Assembly (NCBI GenBank): GCA_037045535.1
Contig: JBAOHI010000014.1
Location: 93,996-157,995 of the forward strand
Origin: Competibacter_A sp037045535
Lineage (GTDB): Bacteria > Pseudomonadota > Gammaproteobacteria > Competibacterales > Competibacteraceae
Reading direction: 5' to 3'
DNA length: 64,000 nucleotides
Positions 19,675 to 28,342 of the stretch are shown in pieces (position 1 is the stretch's first letter; each line of letters begins with the position of its first letter). A program made the translations under genes and the position numbers. The notes beneath the pieces are model-generated. The model made no database searches, was not told the DNA's origin, and worked only from the letters and a program-made list of their open reading frames with translations.

Positions 19675-20796
19675 TCATTTGATCGGGGTCTTGGTCGCGT
19701 CGGCGTGCCAAGTGAAGATCACGAACTCGAATTCCTTCAGGTCGCCGTTGTCCTTGAAGGCCACTTTGCCAATGGGCGTCTGGAAGCTGTTCTTGTGGAT
19801 GTAGTCGGCCAGCTTGACCGCGTCCTCGGTCTTGGCGCCCTTGATCGCGTCGGCGATGATCTGCACTGCCGAGTAGGCCGGCATCACGAACGGGCCGGTC
19901 GGGTCTTGATTCTTGTCCTTGAACGCCTTAACCAGTGCGGCGTTAGCGGGATTGGTACTGAAGTCGGCCGGCAGGGTCACCAGCAGCCCTTCCGAAGCCG
20001 GGCCGGCGATGGCGCTGATGTCCTTGTTACCGACGCCCTCCGGCCCCATGTACTGGGCATCGAAGCCCTGCTCGCGCGATTGCCGCAGCAACAGGCCCAG
20101 TTCCGGGTGATAACCGCCGTAGTAGACGAAATCGACCCCGTCCTTCTTCATCTTGGTGATCAGGGCGGAGAAGTCGGTCTGGCCCTTGTTGATCCCTTCG
20201 AACAGTACGGGCGTGATGCCGGCGGCCTTGGCGGTCTTATCCACTTCCTTGGCGATGCCCTCGCCGTATTGCTGCTTGTCGTGGATGATCGCCAGCTTTT
20301 TGGGTTTGATCTTGGTGGCGATGTACTTGCCGGCGGTCGGTCCCTGTTGGTCGTCGGTGCCAATGGTGCGGAACACCATCTTGTAACCTTGCTGGGTGAT
20401 GGCGGGGTTGGTGGCTGCCGGAGTGATCATCAAAACGCCTTCCTCCTCGTACAGCTTGGAGGCGGGTTGGGTCGAGCCGGAGCAGAGATGGCCGACCACG
20501 TACTTGATCTTTTGGTTGACGATCTGGTTGGCGATGGCAACCGCCTGTTTGGGTTCGCACACGTCGTCCATCAGGACCGCTTCCAGTTTCTTGCCGTCGA
20601 CGCCGCCCTTGGCGTTGATTTGCTCGACCGCCATCTTGGCGCCGCTCATCTGCATGTCGCCGTACTGGGCGACCGAGCCGGTGATCGGGCCGGCCACGGC
20701 GATTTTGATGGTGCCCTCGGCGTGCGCCAATCCACAGAGACTTAGGATGGCCGCGCCAACGGCGGCGCTCAGGATGTTGCGGCTAATCTTGTTCAT
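19675..20796 (-). CDS. livK: Branched-chain amino-acid ABC transporter periplasmic binding protein
   Basis: A 373-aa periplasmic type-I binding protein. The start at 20796 has GGAGTCG upstream and gives a classic signal peptide, MNKISRNILSAAVGAAILSL... cleaved after AHA before EGTIKIAVAGP. The upstream 24 codons of the open frame are not used. Internal landmarks include QYGDMQMSGAKMAVEQIN, TNPAITQQGYKMVFRTIG and QYGEGIAKEVDKTAK. The pair of half-cysteines CEPKQA and GHLCSG fits the family. It is the first gene of the liv operon; livJ would be an equally valid name. Confidence 0.92.
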   Translation of the reverse strand: MNKISRNILSAAVGAAILSLCGLAHAEGTIKIAVAGPITGSVAQYGDMQMSGAKMAVEQINAKGGVDGKKLEAVLMDDVCEPKQAVAIANQIVNQKIKYVVGHLCSGSTQPASKLYEEEGVLMITPAATNPAITQQGYKMVFRTIGTDDQQGPTAGKYIATKIKPKKLAIIHDKQQYGEGIAKEVDKTAKAAGITPVLFEGINKGQTDFSALITKMKKDGVDFVYYGGYHPELGLLLRQSREQGFDAQYMGPEGVGNKDISAIAGPASEGLLVTLPADFSTNPANAALVKAFKDKNQDPTGPFVMPAYSAVQIIADAIKGAKTEDAVKLADYIHKNSFQTPIGKVAFKDNGDLKEFEFVIFTWHADATKTPIK

Positions 20797-20986
20797 TAAG
20801 CGACTCCTCTCCTCTGACGATGGCCGAAATTGGGCAAATGCGCCCAACTGCATGTTAGTCGCTAACAATTAGCCGAAATTACCGCATAGAACAAGTCAGA
20901 TATCGAAAAAACGGCTATATGCGGAATGTTGGGAAAGGGATGCTGGCACGCCGGTGTTTTCCGGGACGCGTAACGGCGATGAACGA

Positions 20987-21022
20987 CCAAGGGCGATGAC
21001 CTTTGCGGAGCATCGCCCTTGG
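20987..21022 (-). terminator. Strong hairpin downstream of the Spy-like gene
   Basis: Perfect 12-bp arms CCAAGGGCGATG (20987-20998) and CATCGCCCTTGG (21011-21022) with a 12-nt loop, about 35 nt past the stop of the minus-strand gene at 21056. It separates that gene from the liv operon. Confidence 0.65.
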
Positions 21023-21055
21023 CTGGTTGGCTCGAATGAACGGATGGTCAGGTTA

Positions 21056-21628
21056 TTACGGCTTCTCGGTTGGCGGAGCCGGAGGCGTCGGAGCACTCTC
21101 CTGTCCACGCATCATCCGATGCATCGGTCGATTGGTGAAGAAGTCATCCATCACTTTTTTCTGGGTCGAATCGAGTGAGGTATACAGCGCGCCAGCGGCT
21201 TTGGCGACAGCTTTCATGCCAGTCAGTGCCTGCTCCATACCCTGGATGTGCTCTTCCATCTGGGCCAGGGCGGTCTCTTCCTTGTCGCGCATTTCCTGCC
21301 GGAATTTCATCATTTCGGCGTGGCGGGCATCCTGTGCGCTACGGAACGTCTTCCAGGCGGCTTCCTGTTCGGGCTTCAGCTTCAGTCGCGCTTCCAACAG
21401 CTCCATCCGTTCGGCGTGAAACTGCTGCATCATCGCCATTCGCTGCTCCGGATCGCCACCCATCCGGCCCTGCCCTCTCCCTGGACCACCTCCTGCCATC
21501 GGACAATCCTCCATGCCACCGCCCCCCATCGGGCCATGTCCACCCCAAGGGCCGGCGATGACGATGGTGGTGAGTCCCAGGCTCGCGACCGCGGCGGCGG
21601 TCAACAGTTTTTTGTGTAACGGTTTCAT
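21056..21628 (-). CDS. Spy/CpxP-like periplasmic LTXXQ-family protein
   Basis: A 190-aa protein with a signal peptide (MKPLHKKLLTAAAVASLGLT, cleavage near VIAG) followed by a Gly/Met-rich segment with His and Cys. A helical domain rich in Met, Glu and Gln follows (AERMELLEARLKLKPEQEAAW; LDSTQKKVMDDFF, a variant of the LTxxQ motif). Members of this family are periplasmic chaperones or metal/envelope-stress adaptors. It is transcribed divergently from an OmpR/EnvZ-type pair, as Spy/CpxP-like genes often are next to their regulators. The Met/His content suggests metal sensing, which is inference. Confidence 0.8.
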   Translation of the reverse strand: MKPLHKKLLTAAAVASLGLTTIVIAGPWGGHGPMGGGGMEDCPMAGGGPGRGQGRMGGDPEQRMAMMQQFHAERMELLEARLKLKPEQEAAWKTFRSAQDARHAEMMKFRQEMRDKEETALAQMEEHIQGMEQALTGMKAVAKAAGALYTSLDSTQKKVMDDFFTNRPMHRMMRGQESAPTPPAPPTEKP

Positions 21629-21868
21629 GGTCGACTCCTCGTTGTTCGGTTGCTTCGGGGACTATTAGACGCCGCGCATGTAACCGGGATTTTTCCAGGA
21701 AGGGAGTTTTGTAACGATTTGTGTCAGCTCCAGTGGGTTCGGATCAAACGGCACGACGGCGAAGGACGGCGCGGGATGGGGTGATCAGAAAATCCTGAGT
21801 CTGCCGGAACTCGCCTTTTCCGAGCAGTCTACAATCCCATCATTCCTTATAGGATGCGATACCGAATT
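21629..21868. promoter_or_regulatory. Divergent control region, spy-like gene / response regulator
   Basis: 240 bp between the two divergent starts. TGTAAC occurs at 21679-21684 and 21710-21715, about three helical turns apart, and resembles half of a CpxR-type box. This is only a candidate site for the neighbouring regulator. Confidence 0.3.
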
Positions 21869-22579
21869 ATGAGCGATCATCTGCTCGTCGTGGACGACGA
21901 TGGGGGTTTGCGCGAGCTGCTGACCGACTATCTGAGCCGCAACGGTTTTCGAGTGACCGGTGTGGCCGACGGTCGCGGATTGTGGGCTGCGCTGGAGCGG
22001 GAGCCGGTGGACTTGGTCATCCTCGATCTGATGCTGCCCGGCGATGATGGCCTGGTGCTGTGCCGCAATCTGCGCGCCCGTTCGCAAATCCCGATCATCA
22101 TGCTGACCGCTCGCAGCGACGATACCGACCGCATCGTCGGTCTGGAGATGGGTGCCGACGATTATCTGCCCAAGCCATTCAATCCGCGCGAGTTGCTGGC
22201 CCGGATCAAAAGCATCCTGCGGCGTGCCCGCAATGCGCCCGCCGATCCGGGCGAGGCGAAACGGTTTCACTTCGCCGGTTGGACGCTGGATGCGGACGCC
22301 CGGCAACTCGTCGCGCCAGATGGCGTGCTGGTACCACTGGGCGCCAGCGAATACCGCTTGCTACGGATATTTCTCGATCATCCGCAGCGGATACTGAATC
22401 GGGATCAGTTATTGGACTTGACGCAAGGCCGCGAGGCCACGCCGTTCGACCGCAGCATCGACGTGCAGGTGAGCCGGTTACGGCGGCGCTTGCGTGACGA
22501 TCCGCGCGAGTCCGCCATCATCAAGACGGTTCGCAACGAAGGTTATCTGCTGGCGGCTCACGTCAATCGGGAATTCTGA
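21869..22579 (+). CDS. OmpR-family response regulator
   Basis: A 236-aa transcription factor. The receiver domain starts MSDHLLVVDDDGGLRELL (acidic pocket DDD), carries the phosphoacceptor in LVILDLMLPGDDG, a T in IIMLTARSD and K in LPKPFNPRE. A winged-helix DNA-binding domain follows (LGASEYRLLRIFLDHPQRIL, SIDVQVSRLRRRLRDDPRES). The ATG at 21869 was chosen because the receiver strand begins there; the frame starts five codons earlier. It overlaps the kinase start by one base (TGATG). Confidence 0.92.
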   Translation: MSDHLLVVDDDGGLRELLTDYLSRNGFRVTGVADGRGLWAALEREPVDLVILDLMLPGDDGLVLCRNLRARSQIPIIMLTARSDDTDRIVGLEMGADDYLPKPFNPRELLARIKSILRRARNAPADPGEAKRFHFAGWTLDADARQLVAPDGVLVPLGASEYRLLRIFLDHPQRILNRDQLLDLTQGREATPFDRSIDVQVSRLRRRLRDDPRESAIIKTVRNEGYLLAAHVNREF

Positions 22580-23997
22580 TGCGCCGCCTGTTGCCGCAAT
22601 CCTTGTTCGGCCGGCTGCTGTTGTTTTTGACCGGCGGCCTGGTGGTCGCTCAATTGTTGAGCGCCGCGATTCTGCTACAAGATCGCGATCAGGCGCTTTA
22701 TCACGCCATCGGCGGCCATGTCGCCCAGCGTATCGCAGCCATCGTCAACCTCCTCGACGATTTAGAGGCTGCCGACCGCCATCGACTGGTGACGGCGCTG
22801 GATCTCCCACCGACCCGCATCAGTCTCGATCTGCCTTGGGAAACCATCGAGCCGGACGAGCGCTATCACTCGGTCCTCTTTCGGGGGTTGTTGAAGCGCC
22901 AGTTGGGACCGGATCGACCGTTTCAGTTGGAGATCAACGACGATCTGCCACCGCCGCCACCGCTGGCGGAACGGCCGCGCTGGTTCGATTCCGATCCGCC
23001 GCCGCGACCGCCTGAACGGGCCGACCGGCCGCCGCGTTGGCGAATGCACGCCATGATGATGGGGTTGCGCAATTTCGTGGTGCAGGTGCGTTTGCACGAT
23101 GGGGCGGTGGTGACGTTTCAGCAGATCTTGCCGGAGGAGATCATCGCCTGGCCGACGCGATTGTTGCTGATATTGCTGGTGTTGCTGGTCTCGGTCGCGG
23201 TGTTGGCGGCGCTGGCGGTGCGGGCATTGACCCGGCCGCTCGCGGTACTGGCCGACGCCGCTGGCGAACTCGGTCGCGACATCCGCCGCCTGCCGCTGGA
23301 TGAAAAAGGGCCGCTGGAGGTCCAGCGCGCCGCCCGTGCCTTCAATACCATGCAGGAGCGGTTGATCCGTTATATCGAGGATCGCAACCGGATTCTCGCC
23401 GCGATCTCCCATGATCTGAAAACGCCGATCACTCGGCTGCGACTGCGCACCGAACTGCTGGACGACGCGCCGCTAAAGGAGAAATTCTTGTTGGATCTCG
23501 ATGACATGCAGCGGATGGCGCAAGCGTCGCTGGATTTTCTGCGCGGCGGCGAGGACAGCGAACCCATCGCGCCGATGGATCTCAACGCTCTGTTGGAATC
23601 CTTGCAGGAAGATGCCGAGGATGTCGGCCACGCGGTGAGCATCAGTGGAGCTGCTAGCCAGCCGTTGCGCTGCCGGCCGCTGGCTCTCAAGCGTTGTCTG
23701 ACCAATCTGGTGGACAATGCCCTAAAATATGGTCAAAGCGCTGAAATCGCGGTTGCGGATGCAGCGACCCGGTTGCGGTTGATCGTTCGGGATCGCGGCC
23801 CCGGCATTCCGGCGGCGGAACTGGAGCGCGTGTTCGAGCCGTTCTACCGGTTGGAAGGCTCGCGCAGCCGCGATACCGGCGGCACGGGACTGGGCTTGAG
23901 CATCGCCCGTAACATTGCCCGCGCCCACGGCGGTGAATTGAGCTTGCGGAATCATCCGCAGGGCGGGTTGGAAGCGGTGTTGGAACTGCCGCGCTGA
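22579..23997 (+). CDS. EnvZ-like sensor histidine kinase
   Basis: A 472-aa inner-membrane kinase. A TM near residues 10-32 and another near 192-215 flank a periplasmic domain with an unusual proline-rich stretch (PPPPPLAERPRWF...PPPRPPERADRPPRW). A HAMP linker, the H-box AISHDLKTPITRLRLRTELL, N-box NLVDNALKYG, G1 DRGPGIP and G2 GGTGLGLSIA follow. It is cotranscribed with its response regulator. The signal is unknown; the neighbouring Spy-like gene points to envelope or metal stress. Confidence 0.92.
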   Translation: MRRLLPQSLFGRLLLFLTGGLVVAQLLSAAILLQDRDQALYHAIGGHVAQRIAAIVNLLDDLEAADRHRLVTALDLPPTRISLDLPWETIEPDERYHSVLFRGLLKRQLGPDRPFQLEINDDLPPPPPLAERPRWFDSDPPPRPPERADRPPRWRMHAMMMGLRNFVVQVRLHDGAVVTFQQILPEEIIAWPTRLLLILLVLLVSVAVLAALAVRALTRPLAVLADAAGELGRDIRRLPLDEKGPLEVQRAARAFNTMQERLIRYIEDRNRILAAISHDLKTPITRLRLRTELLDDAPLKEKFLLDLDDMQRMAQASLDFLRGGEDSEPIAPMDLNALLESLQEDAEDVGHAVSISGAASQPLRCRPLALKRCLTNLVDNALKYGQSAEIAVADAATRLRLIVRDRGPGIPAAELERVFEPFYRLEGSRSRDTGGTGLGLSIARNIARAHGGELSLRNHPQGGLEAVLELPR

Positions 23998-24045
23998 CCC
24001 CTTGATATCGGTATTCCCTCTACCAAAACCCCGATAGGAGGATCA

Positions 24046-24294
24046 ATGGATACCACGCCGCATAATTTGAGCACGCTGTTCGATCAGTTGGGACTGCCGT
24101 CCGACGCTGCCGCCATCAAGACCTTCATCCACTGGCACCGGCCGCTCGATCCGAGAGTTCCGCTTCAGCAGGCCTCATGGTGGACGCCGACGCAGGCGGA
24201 GTTTTTAGCGCAGGCTATCGAGGAGGATTCGGATTGGGCCGAGCAGGTGGACGAACTTGACGCCTCGCTACGGCTGGCGCGAGAGGTAGCCTGA
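24046..24294 (+). CDS. DUF2789 family protein
   Basis: An 82-aa soluble acidic protein, MDTTPHNLSTLFDQLGLPSD...WTPTQAEFLAQAIEEDSDWAEQ, which I recognise as the DUF2789 pattern; the function is unknown. AGGAGG lies just upstream of the ATG. It follows the histidine kinase by 48 bp and is convergent with the caspase gene. Confidence 0.8.
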   Translation: MDTTPHNLSTLFDQLGLPSDAAAIKTFIHWHRPLDPRVPLQQASWWTPTQAEFLAQAIEEDSDWAEQVDELDASLRLAREVA

Positions 24295-24310
24295 ATCGAT
24301 CTAAAAATGT

Positions 24311-24331
24311 CCAGGGGGCTTCGCCCTCTGG
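24311..24331. terminator. Hairpin between convergent DUF2789 and caspase genes
   Basis: A 9-bp GC-rich stem (CCAGGGGGC/GCCCTCTGG, one G-T pair) with a 3-nt loop, 17 nt after the DUF2789 stop and 38 nt past the caspase stop on the other strand. It probably serves both genes. Confidence 0.6.
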
Positions 24332-24368
24332 GCCCTCGAAAAGGGTAACAGCATAAAGGTCAAATGGT

Positions 24369-26537
24369 TTAGAGTACTCTGGCGAGACGAAGGCCCAGAC
24401 CGTTGTTCGCTCCATCAGGGGCGTGCCTGGCACGGTAGGCCGACCGGACGAGCACCGGTTCGAAGTACCAGCTACCGCCCCGGAGCACGCGCCGGGCGTC
24501 GGAATTGGGATCATCGACTATACGCAACTCGGCGCCGCCGTAGCCTTCGGCATATTCGGAGCCGGTCCATTCCCAGACATTGCCGTGCAAGTCGTACAGT
24601 CCCCAAGCGTTGGCTGGAAACTGGCCAACCTCGACGGTCTTTTCTCGATACACGCCCTCTTGTCCCCCACCATAGGTGAAATTGCCATTGTAGTTGGCTT
24701 GCTTGGTACTGATCGTGGTCCCGAAATAGAACGGCGTCGTCGTCCCCGCTCGCGCCGCATATTCCCATTCGGCTTCGGTCGGTAAACGATAGATCCGGCC
24801 GGTTTGCTGCGATAGCCACTCAACATAAGCTACTGCATCGAACCAAGTGACGTTGATGACCGGCCGCTGCCCCCGGCCCCAATCAGAATCTGACGGCTTC
24901 TCACGCTTGGTCGCTGTAGCAAAACGGTCGTATTCCTCGAAGGTCACGGCATACTTGCCCAGCGCAAACGGCGCGATTTCAACCTCATGCTGGCGTTCAT
25001 CGTCGCTTCGCAGCGGCTCGTCCGGTGGCGAACCCATCAGGAAGCGTCCACCGGGAATCACCACCATCACCGGTCCTTGACTACCGTCCTTGAGAGCGTC
25101 TTGGAATTCCACCGGTGTTTTCAATACCCGGGCGGTTTGTTGTTGTAGGGCCTGTACCTTCTGCGTCGACCAGCCGTGGATATTCTGGATGGCGAGGGGA
25201 GAGGAAAGTTTTGCCGCTGTCTTGTCCGCCGCTGTCTTGTCCGCCGCTGTCTTGTCCGCCGCTGTCTTGTCCGCCGCTGTCTTGTCCGCCGCTGCCAGCC
25301 TCTCGGCCTCTAATTTGGTCGAGTAGTAATACGAACCATAGCCACCCCGGACCAGGACACCCAACACGAGAATAGCCAGGAATACCAGGAATATTCTGAG
25401 TGAGGCTTTTGCCTTACGGGCTTCCTCTTTACAGGCTTCCTCGGCCTGGCGGCGAGCTTCCTCAGCTTTGCGGGTTTTTTCGGCTTTGCGGGCCTCTTCG
25501 GCCTGACGCGCTGCTTCGGTCTGGCGCCGGACTCCCTCGGCTTCGCGGGCAGCTTCTGCCTCTTTCTCGGCATGTGCTTTCAAAATCTCAGCCACCACGG
25601 CCCGAACCTTTTGGCTGTCATCCTCCGCCATGCCCTGCAACGCAGCTTGCGCGGCAGCGGCCAAACCTTTGTTGCCGTTCTGTAGCAAATCGCCAAGGTG
25701 ATGGGCGGCGCCCTCGCGCACCCAAGGACGCGGGTCATCGATGGACTGCTGCAATTCGATCGGCAACGCGACTGGTTTTATAATCGGACGGGGATTGCGA
25801 GCAATGATGATGTCCCCTTCGGCAGCAAACGCCCACTTTCGAGGTTTCTGTTGTGGCACCCGGTCCGCGATGCGCTCGCAAAGGTAGCGATAAAGCTCAT
25901 CGCAAGAGATCGCTCCATCGCCGTCCAAATCGGCCTCGCCAGTTTCCAGCCCCTGCACCAGCGTATCGGTGAAGACCGAGCGTAGACCTTCGCCACTCAC
26001 CGTATCGCCTTCGAAGGCGTATTGCATCGCGTCGGAAGCGGTCAACACGAACTGCCCGCGTCCTTGCCCGAAATACTCGCCGATATCGACCGCTTGGCTG
26101 GCCTTGTGATGCGTTTTGCCGCGGGCAAAGGCGCCGCTGTAGCAACAATCCAGGAGCAGCACTTGGCGCCGCGAGTTGCAATCATTCATCAGATCGTGCA
26201 GCAAGGCCGCCGAAACGGCGGTGCTCCGAAGAAACCTGCGGTCGGTGTCGGTCGTGGCAAAGTAAAGCCGTCCCGTTTCATCCTTGAGGCCGTGACCGGA
26301 AAAATAGAGCAGCAGCAAATCGTCCTTGGCACCACTGGCGAAGAACGCTTCGATTTCCCGGTTAACCTGATACGAAGGCTGGTTCAGCAGGGTCTTGACC
26401 GCAAAGCCGCCGATGGTCATATCTCCCAAAACCCGCGCCAAAGCTTCGGCGTCTTGGGGTGGGGCCACCAGCTTCCGTAAACCCGCATCCTGGTACTCGG
26501 AAACGGCGACGATGAGGGCCGAGCGATTTTCGGCCAT
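24369..26537 (-). CDS. Caspase - EF-hand - TM - formylglycine-enzyme-like fusion protein
   Basis: A 722-aa multidomain protein. Residues 1-200 are a C14 caspase/orthocaspase domain with catalytic H82 in YFSGHGLKD and C132 in LLLDCCYSGAF. Residues 203-214 are a canonical EF-hand loop (D203, D205, D207, S211, E214). A HEAT-like helical segment lies at about 260-325, an Ala/Glu/Arg coiled coil at 322-378, and one TM at 380-398. Five AADKT repeats (416-440) lead to a formylglycine-generating-enzyme/sulfatase-modifying C-lectin fold (488-722; IPGGRFLMGSPPDE, RLPTEAEWEYAARAG, LHGNVWEWTGSEY, RVLRGGSW). One TM implies caspase inside and FGE-like domain outside. GGAGTGA precedes the ATG, 6 bp after the EACC1-like stop. 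The layout fits NTP-independent or -dependent conflict effectors; the trigger is unknown. Confidence 0.88.
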   Translation of the reverse strand: MAENRSALIVAVSEYQDAGLRKLVAPPQDAEALARVLGDMTIGGFAVKTLLNQPSYQVNREIEAFFASGAKDDLLLLYFSGHGLKDETGRLYFATTDTDRRFLRSTAVSAALLHDLMNDCNSRRQVLLLDCCYSGAFARGKTHHKASQAVDIGEYFGQGRGQFVLTASDAMQYAFEGDTVSGEGLRSVFTDTLVQGLETGEADLDGDGAISCDELYRYLCERIADRVPQQKPRKWAFAAEGDIIIARNPRPIIKPVALPIELQQSIDDPRPWVREGAAHHLGDLLQNGNKGLAAAAQAALQGMAEDDSQKVRAVVAEILKAHAEKEAEAAREAEGVRRQTEAARQAEEARKAEKTRKAEEARRQAEEACKEEARKAKASLRIFLVFLAILVLGVLVRGGYGSYYYSTKLEAERLAAADKTAADKTAADKTAADKTAADKTAAKLSSPLAIQNIHGWSTQKVQALQQQTARVLKTPVEFQDALKDGSQGPVMVVIPGGRFLMGSPPDEPLRSDDERQHEVEIAPFALGKYAVTFEEYDRFATATKREKPSDSDWGRGQRPVINVTWFDAVAYVEWLSQQTGRIYRLPTEAEWEYAARAGTTTPFYFGTTISTKQANYNGNFTYGGGQEGVYREKTVEVGQFPANAWGLYDLHGNVWEWTGSEYAEGYGGAELRIVDDPNSDARRVLRGGSWYFEPVLVRSAYRARHAPDGANNGLGLRLARVL
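25213..25287 (-). repeat. Five perfect 15-bp tandem repeats inside the caspase gene
   Basis: GCCGCTGTCTTGTCC (plus strand) is repeated five times without a mismatch, and a partial sixth begins at 25288. It encodes AADKT five times between the TM and the FGE-like domain. Because the unit is 15 bp, copy-number change would keep the frame and only alter linker length. Confidence 0.95.
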
Positions 26538-26543
26538 CGGCGC

Positions 26544-26930
26544 TCACTCCGGCCGGTGGCGATGCAAAAAAGCTTTGACGAGCTGCTGCTGTTCGGGCGA
26601 GGGATTGCCGGTGATCTGTAGCTTATCGCCGCCTATTTCTGTGATTATGGTGGCTGGTTGATTGCGATTCGTCAGCCAAGCTTGGATCGCGTTGATGAGC
26701 GCGGTGATCACCCCACCCGAAGCTGCCAAGGTCAACAGCAAGGTACCCCACTCGATGACGTCGCCGGCTTTGGTGTTGGCTGGTGCTGACCCGCCGGTCA
26801 CCAAATCGGCCTGTACGTCCAGCTCCGAAAGCTCATCCCGCAGTTGTCGGGTCAGCCGTTCCAGATCCTCGGCATCGGTATCGGGTTTGGCGTCGAGAGT
26901 TACAGTCAATTGGATGTTGTTCCCGGACAC
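26544..26930 (-). CDS. EACC1-like effector-associated component
   Basis: A 128-aa protein. The N-terminal half is a small alpha/beta domain (MSGNNIQLTVTLDAKPDTDA; LERLTRQLRDELSELDV), followed by a hydrophobic helix (WGTLLLTLAASGGVITALIN) and a final strand-rich segment TIITEIGGDKLQITG...EQQQLVKAFL. This matches my memory of effector-associated constant component 1, found beside caspase or other effectors in predicted bacterial conflict systems. Start is GTG (26928-26930) with GGAG upstream. It precedes the caspase gene by 6 bp in one operon. Confidence 0.75.
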   Translation of the reverse strand: MSGNNIQLTVTLDAKPDTDAEDLERLTRQLRDELSELDVQADLVTGGSAPANTKAGDVIEWGTLLLTLAASGGVITALINAIQAWLTNRNQPATIITEIGGDKLQITGNPSPEQQQLVKAFLHRHRPE

Positions 26931-27085
26931 GAAAATCTCCCAAAAGCATCAACTTGTAAGGTAGCAAATAGCTGCCGTGCGGGTAGATTTTAAAGCGAGC
27001 GATCCGCTACGGCTGACGGAAAGTGTAGCCGCGCGATTGCGGTCAATGCTAGACGCGCCAGCAGGTTAAGATCGAGCTGTGGCGC

Positions 27086-28036
27086 TTATCGTGCGGGGTT
27101 GGTAGCGTCTATCAGCCAATCGCGCGGTTTGAGAAAAGCCTCGTACAACCGCGCTTCCGGGCTGCCTGGTTCCGGTCGCCAGTCGTATTCCCAGCGCACG
27201 CGCGGCGGCAGCGACATCAAAATCGATTCGGTGCGCCCGCCGGATTGCAAACCGAACAACGTGCCCCGGTCGTGGACCAGGTTGAATTCCACGTAACGCC
27301 CGCGCCGGTAAAGCTGAAATTCCCGCTCGCGTTCGCCGTAGGGTAGCGCTCGCCGCCGCTCCACGATGGGGAGATAAGCGGGTAGAAAATGGTCTCCGAC
27401 GCTGCGCAGAAACGCGAAACAGCGCTCGAAACCCCACTCGTTCAGATCATCGAAAAACAACCCGCCGATACCACGCGGTTCGTTGCGGTGTTTGATGAAG
27501 AAATAGTCGTCGCACCACTGTTTGAAACGGGGGTGTGCGTCCGGGCCAAACGGTTCGCAAGCGTCACGGGCGGTGCGATGCCAATGAATGCAGTCGTCCT
27601 CGAAACCGTAATACGGCGTCAGGTCGAAACCGCCGCCGAACCACCACACCGGCTCGGCATCGTCCCGGACGGCTTCGAAAAAGCGGATGTTAGCGTGTGA
27701 AGTGGGGATGTAGGGATTGCGCGGATGCACCACCAGCGACACGCCCATCGCCTCGAAACCGCGTCCCGCCAATTCGGGCCGCTGGGCGGTGGCAGAGGGC
27801 GGTAACTGGCTTCCGGTGACGTGGGAAAAGTTGATGCCGGCTTGCTCGAACACGGCACCCTCGCGCAGTACGCGAGTCCGCCCACCGCCGGCGATGGTTC
27901 CTCCGGTCGCGGGGCGTTCCCAGGCATCTTCCCGGAACGTCGCCGCGCCGTCGGCGGCTTCCAGGGCGCGAGTCAGCCGGTCTTGCAACTCCTGCAGATA
28001 GGCGTGGACGGTGGCGACATCGGGACGGTCGGACAT
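27086..28036 (-). CDS. hemF: Aerobic coproporphyrinogen III oxidase
   Basis: A 316-aa enzyme converting coproporphyrinogen III to protoporphyrinogen IX with O2. Signature stretches: GGGRTRVLREGAVFEQAGIN, VHPRNPYIPTSHANIRFF, WWFGGGFDLTPYY, RGIGGLFFDD and the C-terminal RGTLFGLQSGGRTESILMSL. The frame starts 14 codons earlier, but the ATG at 28036 (MSDRPDVATVHAYL) gives the normal N-terminus. It lies just outside the tRNA-Leu island. Confidence 0.95.
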   Translation of the reverse strand: MSDRPDVATVHAYLQELQDRLTRALEAADGAATFREDAWERPATGGTIAGGGRTRVLREGAVFEQAGINFSHVTGSQLPPSATAQRPELAGRGFEAMGVSLVVHPRNPYIPTSHANIRFFEAVRDDAEPVWWFGGGFDLTPYYGFEDDCIHWHRTARDACEPFGPDAHPRFKQWCDDYFFIKHRNEPRGIGGLFFDDLNEWGFERCFAFLRSVGDHFLPAYLPIVERRRALPYGEREREFQLYRRGRYVEFNLVHDRGTLFGLQSGGRTESILMSLPPRVRWEYDWRPEPGSPEARLYEAFLKPRDWLIDATNPAR

Positions 28037-28092
28037 GGAGTTCTTCGCCGACGAGATCGAAATAAGAGGAGGGGGCAACTGCTGGATAAATC

Positions 28093-28151
28093 TGGTGCCG
28101 GGAGAGAGACTCGAACTCTCACGGTATCACTACCGGTGGATTTTGAGTCCA
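28093..28151 (-). repeat. att-like 59-bp duplicate of the tRNA-Leu 3' end
   Basis: Identical over 59 bases to 31018-31076, from the encoded CCA through the T arm, variable arm and anticodon stem-loop to the base of the anticodon stem. The D arm and 5' acceptor half are missing, so it cannot be a functional tRNA. Confidence 0.95.
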
Positions 28152-28342
28152 GCCGGAATTAGTGCAGCACAGTAAAAACAATAAATTATCGCAGTTCATC
28201 GCTGAATCTTCGGGCAAAAAAGAGCATTTTGTGGCTATAGTGAAAGCGTAGCGTACTCCAATCTGGCATAAGTCGCACTCGTTGCCCGGCCCGACGACCG
28301 GGCGCAAGACGTTCTGGTTGTACCATAAAATATCAAGGATCC

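Noticed and set aside
19660..20745. 361-aa plus-strand ORF over the livK-type gene
   Set aside because: Antisense shadow of a well-conserved binding protein with signal peptide.
25213..25287. CRISPR or mobile repeat
   Set aside because: A 15-bp in-frame coding minisatellite without spacers.
28093..28151. Second tRNA-Leu gene
   Set aside because: Only the 3' 59 bases are present; the D arm and 5' acceptor half are missing, so it is the att duplicate.
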